Assembly: GCA_029260755.1 (NCBI GenBank)
Contig: JAJDCQ010000092.1
Location: 1 to 49,662 of the forward strand
Direction: 5' to 3'
Source: Planctomycetota bacterium
GTDB taxonomy: Bacteria; Planctomycetota; J058; JAJDCQ01
DNA: 49,662 nt
Part shown: positions 49,530-49,662 of the stretch, piece after piece
How the letters are laid out: each line of letters begins with the position of its first letter
Numbering within the stretch: position 1 is the stretch's first letter
The notes under the pieces: model-generated
The model's database searches: none
What the model saw: only the letters and a program-made list of their open reading frames with translations
Told to the model about the DNA's origin: nothing
Program-made: the position numbers and the translations under genes

Positions 49530-49662
49530 CTTCGCCTTCGGCGAAGAGGATGAAACCACGGAGACACGGAGGGCACGGAGGACTCACGGAGAAAGACGCG
49601 ACCAGCTCAGCCCGAGTTGGTTGGCTTCGCCTCCGAGGGGATGAAACCACGGAGGCACCGAG
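49530..49662. repeat. Dispersed intergenic repeat: hairpin plus ACGGAG units, two copies, cut by window end
   Basis: A hairpin (cttcgcc-ttc-ggcgaag, 49530-49546) is followed by gatgaaaccacggagacacg and further cacggag units to about 49591. A second partial copy begins at about 49623 (ggcttcgcc, then gatgaaaccacggaggcacc) and runs off the window. It resembles the element at 13281-13354 in the opposite orientation. Confidence 0.7.

Overview
The window is about 49.7 kb of very GC-rich bacterial DNA, densely coding on both strands. No rRNA, tRNA, insertion sequence, phage gene or CRISPR array was seen. It most likely comes from a member of the Planctomycetota. The evidence is two ECF sigma factors whose sequences look like planctomycetal families, several serine/threonine kinases fused to long TPR arrays, one of them with the DWG variant of the DFG motif, large secreted repeat proteins, and the high GC content. 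Another GC-rich, kinase-rich phylum such as Myxococcota is possible; no marker gene here settles it.

Region 1 (1-9.8 kb) encodes the cell surface. It holds the 5' 4.4 kb of a giant secreted repeat protein, a secreted Ig-type protein with a C-terminal sorting signal, a Kelch-propeller lipoprotein, and a small outer-membrane beta-barrel closed by a strong terminator. The Ig-type protein and the lipoprotein read as one open frame, probably because of a one-base frameshift.

Region 2 (9.8-20.2 kb) encodes metabolism and envelope functions: a two-TM hypothetical protein, a YeeZ-like reductase, a PA0069-type radical SAM protein, a hotdog thioesterase, a periplasmic beta-propeller, a secreted protein with one haem-c motif, a YyaL/SPATA20-type thioredoxin-fold lipoprotein and a cardiolipin synthase. 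In the thioredoxin-fold lipoprotein the first cysteine of the CxxC motif is replaced by an in-frame TGA, so it is a strong selenoprotein candidate.

Region 3 (20.2-34.2 kb) is a one-component signalling island. Two tandemly duplicated Ser/Thr kinase-TPR proteins lie divergent to a third. A transmembrane zinc-finger anti-sigma factor follows, divergent to its probable ECF sigma factor.

Region 4 (34.2-45.2 kb) is a two-component cassette. A NarL-type regulator is divergent to a tightly packed four-gene operon: an 11-PAS histidine kinase, a double-receiver protein, a receiver-kinase and a REC-REC-PAS-HK-REC-REC hybrid kinase. The operon has seven receivers and three kinases but no DNA-binding output domain and no recognised HPt domain, so the NarL-type regulator may be the output.

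Region 5 (45.3-49.7 kb) runs on the minus strand: an ECF sigma factor, then a large lipoprotein, then a HEAT-like membrane protein that overlaps the lipoprotein gene by four bases, apparently with a CTG start. The window ends in an intergenic repeat of hairpin plus ACGGAG units that resembles a second copy at 13.3 kb.
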